Below, piece after piece: positions 52,770 to 62,000 of a stretch of DNA of 64,000 nucleotides. Within the stretch, counting starts at the first letter, position 1. Every line of letters begins with the position of its first letter. The notes beneath the pieces were generated by a model. That model was not told the origin of the DNA, ran no database searches, and saw only the letters and a program-made list of their open reading frames with translations. Source of the DNA: CAWHJB01 sp963698715 (GTDB lineage Bacteria > Chloroflexota > Anaerolineae > Anaerolineales > UBA4823); the NCBI GenBank assembly GCA_963698715.1, contig CAVORW010000004.1, positions 787,385-851,384 of the forward strand, given 5' to 3'. The translations under genes were made by a program, and so were the position numbers.

Positions 52770-54380
52770 ATGAGCCCTCCCAGGCGAGTTGACCATCCGG
52801 CAGAGCGTTATGACCAGTCGTTGCACTATGCGCGTGACAAACATCTACCGCCTGAAGCTCCCCGCCCGAAGCCAACCCGGGAGTGGCCGCCGGAAAACGT
52901 CGCCTTGTTGGTGCAATATGCGGAGTATCTGGCCAGCGGTGGATCGAGCCAGCACGTGATTTGCACCTTGTACATCCCGGCCGCCGGCCATGTCTTGGGC
53001 TTGAACCTGAAACCCCATCCTCAGATAAACTTGGAGACCGATCTGCAGCCGGCTCTGGAATACATCCAGGCCAAGCAGTTGAGCGCAGAGTGGTACGACA
53101 TGAATTGCAATGCTCTGGCCAAGTTCCGGCGCTTTCTGCTGCACACCCGCGGCCAGGTGGAAGTCAAAGCCAGGCCTTACGAACCCGCCCCGCACACGGA
53201 CGGGCTGCCCGCCTGGCTGTCGGCGGAGCTGGAACGCTACCAGCAGGTCTGCCAGCGCAACTGGCGGCCTGCCCGCCTGGATGAGAACATTCGCCGTTTC
53301 TGGAGCGGACATTTGCGGGTCTGGCGCTTCCTGTGCGAGCAGCACGGGGTCAAAGAACTCTCGGACGTACGCCGCAGGTACCTGCACGACTACGCCGGAC
53401 ACCGTCTGGAGTTGGGCAAAGCCGTGACCACCATCAACGCCGACCTGCGCGGGTTTCAATGCTTCTTGGTCTTCCTGCAGGAGCAGGAATTTGCCGTGCC
53501 CCAGGCGCTGCTGCGGGTCCACAACCTGAAACAACCCGAGCGGCTGCCCCAATACCTGACCGACGAGCAGGTCCGAGCCTTGCGGGACGATTTCGAGGGC
53601 CAGGTCGCCAGCGCCCAGCACCCTTACCAGAAACGGGACGCTCTCCTGACGCGGGCCATCTTTTACCTGCTGTGGCAGTGCGCCTTGCGCAAGGGCGAAG
53701 TGCAGGAGCTGCGCCTGGAAGACCTGGACCTGAAAGGGCGCAAACTGAGCGTGCGGAACGGCAAGGGCCTGAAAGACCGCACGGTGTATCTGACCGATAC
53801 GGCCGTGCAGGCCCTCTCCGCTTACCTGGCGGTGCGCGGGGTGGGTCCCAGCGACCACGTTTTCCTGTACCGCAACCAGGCGATCAGCAAGGACCTGATC
53901 CACGGGCGGCTCAAGGCTGCCGGGGAGCGGGCCGGGGTGAAGGTGCATGCCCACCGGCTGCGCCACACCGCTGCCACCCAATTGCTCAATGCGGGCTGCC
54001 CAGTGACCAGTATCCAGAAATTCCTGGGCCACAAGAAGCTCAACTCGACCATGATTTACGCCCGCGCTCACGACAAAACCGTGGAAGCCGATTATTTTGC
54101 GGCCATGAGCCGCATCGAGCTGCGCCTGGAACTGGCCTCCGAGCCTGAGCCGCACAGCCAGCCGCTCCAGGAAGGGGAGCGGGAACAACTCCTTGACCTG
54201 GCAGAGCAGTTGGCCGAGCCGGAATTGAGCCTGGAGGGCAGATTGGAGATTGTGTTTCAAATTCGCGGGCTGTTGAGCGAGCCGGTGCTTGTTCAGGAGA
54301 ACCAAGTGGGCATCCTGGCAGCCAGCGAATGGATCCCGCCGCCGGTTTCTCCGGTTTTGGTGAACTCAGAAAATGCCTGA
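52770..54380 (+). CDS. Tyrosine recombinase/integrase, second half of the double recombinase
   Basis: 536 residues, intact. Long N-terminal part with two core-binding-like regions (YAEYLASGGSSQHVICTLYI near 50; RLDENIRRFWSGHLRVWRFL near 170). The catalytic domain has all residues: Arg in QCALRKGEVQEL, Lys in GKGLKDRT, His-x2-Arg in HRLRHTAATQLL, His in FLGHKKLN and Tyr in TMIYARAHDKT. The C-terminal 70 residues are acidic. Strongly related to the broken copy at 56833-58402. Probably cuts and joins the inverted-repeat sites of the RHS-tip units. If translation continues from the first recombinase, this ATG is only an internal Met. Confidence 0.88.
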   Translation: MSPPRRVDHPAERYDQSLHYARDKHLPPEAPRPKPTREWPPENVALLVQYAEYLASGGSSQHVICTLYIPAAGHVLGLNLKPHPQINLETDLQPALEYIQAKQLSAEWYDMNCNALAKFRRFLLHTRGQVEVKARPYEPAPHTDGLPAWLSAELERYQQVCQRNWRPARLDENIRRFWSGHLRVWRFLCEQHGVKELSDVRRRYLHDYAGHRLELGKAVTTINADLRGFQCFLVFLQEQEFAVPQALLRVHNLKQPERLPQYLTDEQVRALRDDFEGQVASAQHPYQKRDALLTRAIFYLLWQCALRKGEVQELRLEDLDLKGRKLSVRNGKGLKDRTVYLTDTAVQALSAYLAVRGVGPSDHVFLYRNQAISKDLIHGRLKAAGERAGVKVHAHRLRHTAATQLLNAGCPVTSIQKFLGHKKLNSTMIYARAHDKTVEADYFAAMSRIELRLELASEPEPHSQPLQEGEREQLLDLAEQLAEPELSLEGRLEIVFQIRGLLSEPVLVQENQVGILAASEWIPPPVSPVLVNSENA

Positions 54381-54422
54381 TTTAAATTATCCGGTTTGTA
54401 ATGTGCCTGGCCTGAATTTTAT

Positions 54423-54520
54423 CTCCTGGGCATGATAGAATCGCGCTTGAGCGCTGGGAGGATAGGGCAACGGTGGAGACCGACCCGAGCGCCCAGGCTC
54501 GACTATTGACGGGGCAGATG
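54423..54520 (+). ncRNA. Structured element shared by both units (unit 2 copy)
   Basis: CTCCTGG (54423-54429) can pair with CTGGGAG (54454-54460). Then GATAGGGCAACGGTggagACCGACCC (54461-54486) forms a hairpin within a GGG/CCC pair, followed by GAGCGCC. The unit 0 copy (58503 on) keeps GGATAGGGCAACG and CGACCCGAGCGCC and changes the hairpin stem to CGCT/AGCG, a compensatory base change. No named RNA family recognised. It sits between the recombinase and convergent immunity genes. Confidence 0.5.
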
Positions 54521-54568
54521 GTAGCGAAGGCTGTTCTTTGCTCGTTGTTTATTATCTGACGGACCTGA

Positions 54569-55045
54569 TCAATCCTCGTTATTAGAAACGAGAAATATAA
54601 AAAAACCCGTTAAGACTGTGCCAGAAATTAATGCATAACACTTATCCGATAAAGACACCCACTTTTTATCATTATTTTCTGATCCCCAACTAAAGAAAAC
54701 ATAATGGTTTGCACCATCAGTGATTGCTCGAACAGGGGCTTCCAACAATTCATTACGATCCGACAAATTGATTATTTCAATGTCTGCAACGACTTTTTTG
54801 GGAGGAGGCTCTAATCTTGGATCATTTAACCATACTTTTCGGTGAATAATAAATTCGGCTCCCTGTAGGATTTGGTTTTCGTTTATATCCAAGATTATCG
54901 CACTGTCGATATTAATACTGTAGTTTCTCTTAATGCTAAAATTGTTATGCAAGAACAGAACAAATGGTTCTATTTCAGGGTTGCGCCTGTAATAAAGGCG
55001 ACCATATTCTGTAGGACGCAATAATTTGACTTGAATATCATTCAT
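54569..55045 (-). CDS. Candidate immunity protein for RHS tip 2
   Basis: 158 residues. Start at 55045 (MNDIQV) with GGAG 6 nt upstream; a TTG four codons earlier overlaps that RBS. Starts 43 bp after the tip 2 stop, the normal toxin-immunity order. No domain I can name: VKLLRPTEYGRLYYRRNPEI, an acidic middle, and a hydrophobic C-terminal stretch (YALISGTVLTGFFIFLVS) that may cross the membrane. The role as immunity protein rests on position only. Confidence 0.6.
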   Translation of the reverse strand: MNDIQVKLLRPTEYGRLYYRRNPEIEPFVLFLHNNFSIKRNYSINIDSAIILDINENQILQGAEFIIHRKVWLNDPRLEPPPKKVVADIEIINLSDRNELLEAPVRAITDGANHYVFFSWGSENNDKKWVSLSDKCYALISGTVLTGFFIFLVSNNED

Positions 55046-55088
55046 ATTGTTCTCCAAGAAATATTTCCCACTCCACTTATAGTTGAAA

Positions 55089-55856
55089 TTATTTCGGATC
55101 GAACCAGCCTTGTTCCCAGTTCCTCATCGGTTTTGGGTTCCATTCAGGCGTGATCACACGTCCATCATCAGGATCGATAATTAATGTTAATCCACTCTTC
55201 GGATCCCACCTAACATTCTGTCCATATTGATTGGTATATTTTTTACCATTCTGATATACTTTGAACGCTTGGTCTTCAGTCCAACCATATTCGCTCAAAC
55301 GATCCCAAAAATGTGATTGTGTAGGGATGTTATTGGATGCAAATAATCCGCCAGAACTATTTTGACCTCCTCCTGACCCTGCCAACATCGCTAAATTTCC
55401 CCCTAAACCAATTGCTCCTTGACTTATCTGGCTTGCCCCCACAGCAGCTACAGCAACCCCTCCGGCAACGGTGGCTCCAGCACCAAGGCATAACGTTGCC
55501 CCACAAGCCACAACTGTACCGCCTGTCGCTATTGTTGTCCCCGCTGCAACATTATCGACTCCTAATACAATCGTGGCTGCATCGGCAGCTATTCTTCCAA
55601 TTAGACTTGCGCTTGATTCCGATGCTTGTACAGATAAATTACGCTGCCCATTTGGAGTTATCCACCCCACGTTTCTCAGAAGGAACTCGTTGACGAATCC
55701 GGTAGCAAATTGGCCAGTAACATCCCACCAGTCATGGCCTGAGGGATCGACGTATCGGACCGGATTATTTCGCGAATAAGCGTAACGATCAAATGCGATT
55801 GGATCATATGGATCAGGTATAATGGAATCCGGGCTGGTCCAGCGGTTAAGATAAAG
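55089..55856 (-). CDS. Silent RHS tip 2: core end plus toxin-like C-terminal region, without start codon
   Basis: 256 codons open from right after a TGA (55857-55859), so no start exists for the core part. It reads LYLNRWTSPDSIIPDPYDPI, ...DRYAYSRNNPVRYVDPSGH, then a tip: WWDVTGQFATGFVNEFLL, a Gly/Ala-rich hydrophobic stretch (residues about 85-150), and a C-terminal domain with HFWDRLSEYGWTEDQAFKVYQ, NGKKYTNQYGQNV and RWDPKSGLTLIIDPDDGRVIT. The last part resembles small RNase-type toxins of the BECR group (VDPxTGxVxT-like end), with low certainty. A GTG at 55670 would allow only the tip part. Followed by an immunity candidate. Confidence 0.75.
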   Translation of the reverse strand, partial: LYLNRWTSPDSIIPDPYDPIAFDRYAYSRNNPVRYVDPSGHDWWDVTGQFATGFVNEFLLRNVGWITPNGQRNLSVQASESSASLIGRIAADAATIVLGVDNVAAGTTIATGGTVVACGATLCLGAGATVAGGVAVAAVGASQISQGAIGLGGNLAMLAGSGGGQNSSGGLFASNNIPTQSHFWDRLSEYGWTEDQAFKVYQNGKKYTNQYGQNVRWDPKSGLTLIIDPDDGRVITPEWNPKPMRNWEQGWFDPK

Positions 55857-55871
55857 TCACTTATATTACCC
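55844..55871. repeat. Junction of two RHS-tip units: inverted half-sites, arms exchanged relative to the other junction
   Basis: GGTTAAGATAAAG (55844-55856), spacer TCA, CTTATATTACCC (55860-55871). Compared with 51715-51742 the arms are swapped: the tip-side arm here is the GGTTAAGATAA type and the module-side arm is the TATATTACCC type. This is what tandem insertion of units with different terminal repeats predicts. Confidence 0.65.
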
Positions 55872-55961
55872 AGCCTCGGTCCCCCCAGCAGGTGAGGCAC
55901 ACCTCCTGGGAGTAGAATCAGGATCTCCCATCCGAATTTCTGCTCCACAGGAGGTTTTGTT

Positions 55962-56832
55962 ATGCTATCCGAAATCGAGCGGTTCGTCAATTGGGTCCGC
56001 AGGCGCAGCCCAAACGCCCATACCTGGCAGGATTATCGCTGCGACCTCAACTTCTTTCTGGAATTGGTTGGTGACCGCCCGGCAAATGAGATCACTTTCC
56101 GCGACATCGACCGGTTCCTCAGCCAACAACTCGAAAAGGGCTTCAAGCCGTCCACCATCAATCGCCGGTTGGCCTCCATCGCTTCGCTGTACGCGTTCCT
56201 CATGCCGGAGGACGACGAACTGGCCTGCCCGGTGTACCCCCGCCGACATCACCTGCGCGAACCCCAAAGGCTGCCGCGCCCGGTGCAGGAGCCGGAACTG
56301 CGCCAGTTCTTCGCCGTGATCGCAGACCCCCGCGACCTGGCCATCTTCACGCTCATGCTGCGCTGCGGCCTGCGGATCGGCGAAGTCGCCCATCTGCAGC
56401 TCTCGGACCTGTACCTGGAGGAAGACTACCCGCGCCTGGTGGCGCAGGGCAAAGGCTCCCGCCAGGGGCGGTGTATCTGTCGCCCAGGCCGAGCGCATCT
56501 TGCGGGCCTACCTGGCCGTGCGCCCGGCGGCCGTCTGCGAGTACGTGTTCCTCAGCTATCAGATGCGGGGGCTATCCACTCATGCCATCCACATGCGCCT
56601 GGTGCGCTACCGGGAGCAGGCTGGATTCAACCTGACCTGCCACCGGCTGAGACACTCGTTGAACGATCTGCTCAATGCCGATATGCCGGTCACCAGCATC
56701 CAGAAGCTCATGGGGCATCGCTGGATCGAGACCACCCAGGTCTATGTGCAGGCCAACGATCAGCAGGTCCAGGCGGATTATTTTACCGCCTGTCAGAAAC
56801 TGGAAGGCTGGGGCCTCCCGGAGGTAACTGAC
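55962..56832 (+). pseudogene. Tyrosine recombinase, first half, unit 0 (frameshifted)
   Basis: Clear homolog of 51842-52769 (LSEIERFVNWVRRRSPNAHTW; Arg in MLRCGLRIGEVAHL; Lys in GKGSR). At least two one-base indels near 56465 and 56486 break the frame before the catalytic His/Tyr. From 56500 the frame holds AYLAVRP, HRLRHSLNDLL, KLMGHRWIE and TTQVYVQANDQQ, and runs without a stop into the second recombinase (ATG 56833). AGGAGGT before the start. Confidence 0.8.
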
Positions 56833-58402
56833 ATGCCGCCCCGCCAGGCCACTACCGTCGCCGGCCGCTACGACCAGACCCTGCGCTTCTGCCGGGATAA
56901 GAAACTGCCCCCCGAGCGCCGCGGCCCTGCCCCACCAGCCAGTGGCCGCCTGAAAACGTCCGCCTGCTGGAGCAGTACCAGGCATGGCTGCTGGGGAGGC
57001 CGGACGGCCGAACACGCTACCCAGACCATCTACCTGCCTATGGCGGGCCACGTCGGGCTGAACCCCGTCCCCCACGAGCAAATCGACCTGGAAAGCGACT
57101 TCGAGCGGGCCATGGAATATGCGCGAGCCAAGGGCGTCGGCTCGGACTGGCTGGATTTCGTGCCGCAATGGGCTGGAGAAGTTCCGGGCGCTTCCTGCGC
57201 CTGGAGCGTGGGCTGGGAGAACCCAGCCGGATCAAGCCCTTCGACATAGGCGCACACACCCAGGGGCTGCCGCGGCTGGTCTCGGAGCTGGAACGCTACC
57301 AACGCCTGCAGCAGAAGAACTGGCGACCAGCGCGCCGACCTGGATGTGAACCTGCGTGGCTTCTGGAGCAAGTACACCCAACTCTGGCGCTTCCTGTGCC
57401 AGGCGTGCGGCGTCCAGCGCCTGGCGGACTTGAAACGCCCGCACATCCTGGACTTGGTGGACAAGAGCCTGGAGGCCGGGCTATTCCATCGCCAGCGTCA
57501 ATGCCCAGCTCCGCCGCCTGCATTCTTTCCTGCTGTTTTTGCAGGAAGAAGGCTACAGGGTGCCGAAGTCGCTGTTGCGCGTCCCCGTCAGGAACAGCCG
57601 GAGATGCTGCCGAAGTATCTGACCGACGAGCAGGTGAGGAAATTGCGGGAGGAGATCAACGCAATGTGCAGACGGCCCGCAGAACGTTAGCCAGCGCCGC
57701 CAGGCTTTGCTCGTGCGGGCGGCGTTTTATCTGCTCTGGCAGGGTGGCATGCGGCTGGGCGAGGGCGGAGGAATTGCGCCTGGAAGACCTGGCGTCGGCG
57801 GCAGGGGCTCAGCGTGCGGGACGGGAAGGGGCAGAAAAGACCGCACGGTCTATTTGACTGCGAGCCTACTGTTTCCGCTGCAGGCGTACTTGGCGGTGCG
57901 GGGCGAGGGGCAGTGGCGATCAGGTCTTTTTGTATCGCAACGCGCCATTAAGCCGGATCTGATTCGCTCGCGGTTGAAAAGCGTGGCGAGAGGGTGGGCG
58001 TGAAGGTGTATCCGCATCGGTTCCGTCATACTTGCGCCACCCAGCTCTTGAACGCTGGCTGCCGGATCACGTCCATTCAGGCATTTCTGGGTCATAAGAA
58101 GCTCAACACCACCATGATCTACGCCCGCGCCCACGACCAGACGGTGGCGTAGGATTATTTCACCGCTATGGACCGAGTGGAGCAGCGCATGGAGATCGTC
58201 CCGGTTCCACAGCCGGAAGCTAGAAACAAAAGAAGATGAAGTTGTTAAGGTGCCTGAACAAGCCCAGATCCTGACCTGGATCGATCTGTTAGCCCTGCCC
58301 GAGCTGTGCCAGGATGAACGGTTGGAGATTGCCGCGAAATCCAAACAGGCGCTGTCCTTGAACCTGCCCGGCGAACTGGCTCCACCGTTGGTGTTGGCCT
58401 AA
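56833..58402 (+). pseudogene. Tyrosine recombinase, second half, unit 0 (many frameshifts and a TAG)
   Basis: Pieces in all three frames match the intact 536-residue copy of unit 2. They include RYDQTLRFCRDKKLPPE, HATQTIYLPMAGHVGLNPVP, YTQLWRFLCQACGVQRLADL, EMLPKYLTDEQVRKLREE and HRFRHTCATQLLNAGC, then HKKLNTTMIYARAHDQTVA followed by TAG (58150-58152), where the intact copy has a Glu codon. It ends at 58402. The in-frame stop argues for real decay in addition to possible indel errors. The unit adjacent to the rhs core may therefore no longer move by itself. Confidence 0.8.
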
Positions 58403-58465
58403 CGGCTATGTTTGCACGACCGGACCTTGATACCGAATAGCCATCTCCCAATACTGCCCGTTCTT

Positions 58466-58608
58466 CTGCCCTGTCGATGGTCCCCTAAAAGCGATAAACC
58501 TACCTCCCGCCGGAGCGGCTCCCTGGTAAAATCAGGCTGTTTGCGGGAGGATAGGGCAACGCTGACTAGCGACCCGAGCGCCACGCGGAACGGCCGTCGA
58601 CAGGGCAG
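58466..58608 (+). ncRNA. Structured element, unit 0 copy, with long closing stem
   Basis: CTGCCCTGTCGA (58466-58477) pairs perfectly with TCGACAGGGCAG (58597-58608). Inside, CCTCCCGC (58503-58510) pairs with GCGGGAGG (58543-58550). Then ATAGGGCAACGCTgactAGCGACCCGAGCGCC holds the hairpin conserved with 54461-54486, including one compensatory base change. The 3' arm of the closing stem overlaps the 5' arm of the terminator at 58603, so the two folds exclude each other, as in attenuators. Not recognised as a known riboswitch. Confidence 0.5.
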
Positions 58609-58640
58609 AGAATAACCGTCATTCTCTGCCCTCTTCTTTT
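58603..58640 (+). terminator. Intrinsic terminator downstream of the unit 0 recombinase
   Basis: GGGCAGAGAAT (58603-58613), 7-nt loop, ATTCTCTGCCC (58621-58631), then TCTTCTTTT. An 11-bp perfect stem with a T-rich tail on the + strand. Confidence 0.8.
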
Positions 58641-58674
58641 GCCCTGTAACGTTCGAAAAAGCGATACACAAATT

Positions 58675-59079
58675 TTAATTTATCCAGGAATCAAGTTCGT
58701 GGAACTTGGCTGAGAATGCTTCACTGGCCTTTAAACTATGACTTTCAACTTGGGAGAGGAAATTATCGTGGGAATTAAATTTAATGAATTCATTAGTTAT
58801 ATCAGCAATCAATTCACCATTTGATCTTGAAATATCTGCCTGAAATTTAGCATCAGTTCCCAAGAGTGTAAGTTGAAGCATAAAATCAATACTGTCTTCA
58901 GAAGGAATATTAGTGGTTGAAAAAGATACATATGCGGTAATGATGTTCTGATTTGCCCAGGAGCCAGAGCGTATTACTGCTCCTGGATAAACATCCTTTA
59001 TGGAAATCTGCAAATCTTTACCAACAGCCCCAACATATCTCTTGAGTATCTCTTGGATTAGAACTCAAAGTTCGTCCAT
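58675..59079 (-). CDS. Candidate immunity protein for the current RHS tip, with TGA at codon 5
   Basis: From the ATG at 59079, 9 bp after the toxin stop, the frame reads MDEL-TGA-VLIQEILKRYVGAVGKDLQISIKD..., about 134 codons with a single TGA (59065-59067). Without that codon it looks like one small acidic protein (DSIDFMLQLTLLGTDAKFQAD; C-terminal FHELDSWIN). A CGA to TGA change, a base error or translation from a later TTG (59013) are all possible. No domain recognised. Immunity role inferred from its position behind the tip. Confidence 0.55.
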
Positions 59080-59087
59080 ATAAACAC

Positions 59088-62000
59088 TTACCTCTTTCCA
59101 CTTATTATCGCATTTATAAGATCCTGAGTGAATGTATGAGTTACACCTGTGCCTCGTGTGGCAGCCCACTCTTGGAGCTGTGCAAGTGTTCCAGGAGCGA
59201 CATTAACATGACCAGGAGGCGTGTTATCTAAAATCGCGGTGAGATTGTTCAATTTATTTGGATCAATTGCTACATATTTCCCAGGTTTTAAATATTCTAA
59301 TCCATTCCAAAAGATAACCCACCACCAGGTACGTCATCTATCCCCGGCCTTGGAGTAAGACTGTCTGCTGTACCTGACGCGTTGCGGTAAATAGTTTCAG
59401 TAACTTCACTAGACTCATTGAGCGCTTGTGCGCTTCCAGCCCCAACGATACCCCAACATATCGAACTTTGTGAGCATAAATTTGCCAACTGCCAGCCGAA
59501 TGAATCTATTAAGACAGGTAATTCAGGAGCAAGCCCCAAAGTAGCAAGACCGGTAACAACGAAACCAGCTATTTCCGTTGTGCTTGCCGGGCAATGGACA
59601 GTATTGCCTGCCTGGCATTTCAATGCCTCATTCTTGGCCAGCCAGAGCGCTTCATTTTGCGCATTTTGATTGATGATCTCTTGGGTTAGATTGCAACCTT
59701 CATTTGTGCAACCATCGTCAACCCGATGTCCTGTCGGATCGGTGAAGCGGACGGGATTTGACCGGGCGTAGGCGTAGCGATTCCAATCGAGTGGATTATA
59801 GGGATCGGGTATAATGGAATCAGGTTGGGAGAATTGGGTAATATAAGGATCATACCACCTCGCTCCGTAATACATCAGCCCGATGCTGTCCATTTCACTT
59901 CGTTGGCCTGTATAGGTGAAATCGGTCGGCATAGCTCCAGAGGAATAACGAATTTCGCCCCAGGCTTTATAACGTGTTTCAGAGAATTTGGACAAAGATC
60001 CGTCCGTATTTAGCTTTTCTGTAATGCTGGTACTTCCCAGATGATCGCTAAACAGGTAGTATAAGCCATTATTCGAACGAGCTGGATCGCCTTCCACACG
60101 CATGGCGACCCTCGAGGCGCCCGCATAATAATAAAGGCGCCATGTTTGACCATAGGTTGAATCTGTTACTTTATCCAGCGTGAAGGTGTTATCTGGGTAA
60201 CTTCCCGACGTTCGCCAAGTATATTTTATCTCCATCGGGTCGATGACAATTCCCGGTGAGGGCGCTAGCAGAGATCGCCTCGTACCCATTATCATCATTT
60301 AAATCAATGAAGTATGAACAACTGCATGATGCATCGCATGTTGCACCCGGATAGTTCAGCCTATAATCGCCGTTTAAAATCGATGTTGAGTTGGCGACAG
60401 TGGTTCTGGTTGCGAAAGTATCCTCATAGGGTAGGGGCTGTACGGATCCTACAGACGGTTCGATAAGCGACTCCACGACCCAGGTATGAGAAGACGTTTC
60501 TCCTGAACTTAACCGCGAATGATTGTACAGTGGAGTATCTTGTTACATATTTCTTTCCTGTCCACGTAAGCGCCGTCACATATCCTTGATAGCTACCTGC
60601 CGGTAATGAAAGAGAGTTAAAATAGAGTACATTCCTCAGTAAAGTGCCAGAGTATGTTTGAACAAATGTTCCCTGATAAGTATATACTTTCAGAGTACCT
60701 GACACTTGCGTATAAGTGCTATTGCCCCGACCATTTAAGTACCCATTGACCCCGGTACAGACATCTTCCTTTTGCAAGGAGATGGTTACATTGGCTATTC
60801 CATCGCCTGAAACATTTTCTGCCTTACCGCTATATGTTAGAGCAGCCGGAGTCGGTAATGGGTCCGGCGTTGGTTGGGGATTTGCAGGCTCAAAAACTTC
60901 CAGATAGTTTCCGATATAAACTGTTGTTCCATCTTCTTCAGCGGTAATAACCCTGTTCCCATCGCCATCATATTCGAAGCTAGTGAAAGCTGCACCGGAT
61001 ACACTTGTTAGTCGGTTCTCCGAGTTGTAGTTCAGAAGATAACCTGCCCCATCCACCGAGCGGCTGGTCAAGTTACCATTGCCGTCATACAAACCCGCGA
61101 ACGCGCCTTCCCCGACCACGAATTGTAGAGCCGCATTCCAGTAAAGCGCTTCTTGGCCGACCACCATATTCACCCCATCAAAGGCCTGGGAACCAGCTCC
61201 TTTATCGATGAGTGCGTTGTGCTCTTCTTCTGCCTGGACTGTTATTCCATCGACAATGACATAATCTATATATAAGTTTCGATCTTCGCCTCCAGCAGAA
61301 TAATCATTGGTAAACACTACTTCAATTTTATCTTTGCCTGTTAATTGTACAGCCGTAGAATAATTTGTATAACTTCCGCTATTCACAGACCAAGATTCAA
61401 TCCATAAATCGTTAACGTACAACACCATAATTGGATAAACCTGCGCAGCAACTGTACCTCTGGCTCGTATAGTGATCGTTTTATTGCTGGGCGAATTTCC
61501 TATAACTAATTTAACCGCATGAGGCACTGTTTCATCTTCATGATTTTCGTAACTATAATTCAGCCCTGCCTTTTTAGTCATATTCCCAATGGGCGAGTTG
61601 TATTCGTATGATTTAGCAGGGTAATCGCCCAAGCCATTGATCCCACCCGATGCGCTCGCATTGATTAGCCGGTTGAGATTATCAAACTCGAAAGTTTGGA
61701 TCTGAGGCAAGCCAGACTTATAATCTTTTATCCAGTCGATATTGCCGACCGGATCATAGTCGTACTCAAAATAATGCAACGAGGTTGGATTTGTTTGTGT
61801 GCCAGCCTTTATGAACTGAAGCCTTCCACCCTGTAGATTCCAGGGGAAAATAATTATAGGTGGATACCAGATCTGTTCCCAACTCTCGTGATGAAATTCG
61901 CCCTCCTGCATCATAAATGGTTTCACTCACATAAGCGGCAAAACCAACGACGCTGTCAACCACATTCTGGGAGTGATAATAAAAGTCGACTTGCTCCCCG

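Larger units (their letters stand above)
51731..55856. mobile_element. RHS-tip mobile unit 2 (4126 bp): terminal inverted repeats, double recombinase, immunity gene, silent tip
   Basis: Begins CTTATCTTAACC (51731-51742) and ends GGTTAAGATAAAG (55844-55856), inverted repeats of about 12 bp, the distal copy with one extra A. Inside: a double tyrosine recombinase (+), a structured element, a candidate immunity gene (-) and RHS tip 2 (-). The neighbouring unit (55860-59848) has the same order with its own inverted repeats CTTATATTACCC/GGGTAATATAAG. Each pair of ends matches within its own unit and differs between units, which supports these borders. Inference: an element that inserts at the rhs core and brings its own tip. 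Confidence 0.65.
55860..59848. mobile_element. RHS-tip mobile unit 0 (3989 bp), next to the rhs core
   Basis: Begins CTTATATTACCC (55860-55871) and ends GGGTAATATAAG (59837-59848), a perfect 12-bp terminal inverted repeat whose right end is inside the rhs reading frame (codons for YIT in DPYITQF). Contains a decayed double recombinase (+), the structured element with terminator, an immunity candidate and the tip now fused to the core. Same gene order as unit 2. Confidence 0.65.

Noticed and set aside
52845..54305. 486-codon open frame on the - strand opposite the second recombinase
   Set aside because: It is the GC-rich shadow of the 536-residue recombinase, which has all catalytic residues; the antisense product has no recognisable features.
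58466..58640. Fluoride or other known riboswitch
   Set aside because: The AUAGGGC-like block is superficially similar, but the remaining conserved parts of the fluoride aptamer are not present, and no crcB-like gene follows.
59065..59067. Selenocysteine in the immunity candidate
   Set aside because: No redox motif, no SECIS-like hairpin at the expected distance, and an Arg codon changed by one base is simpler.
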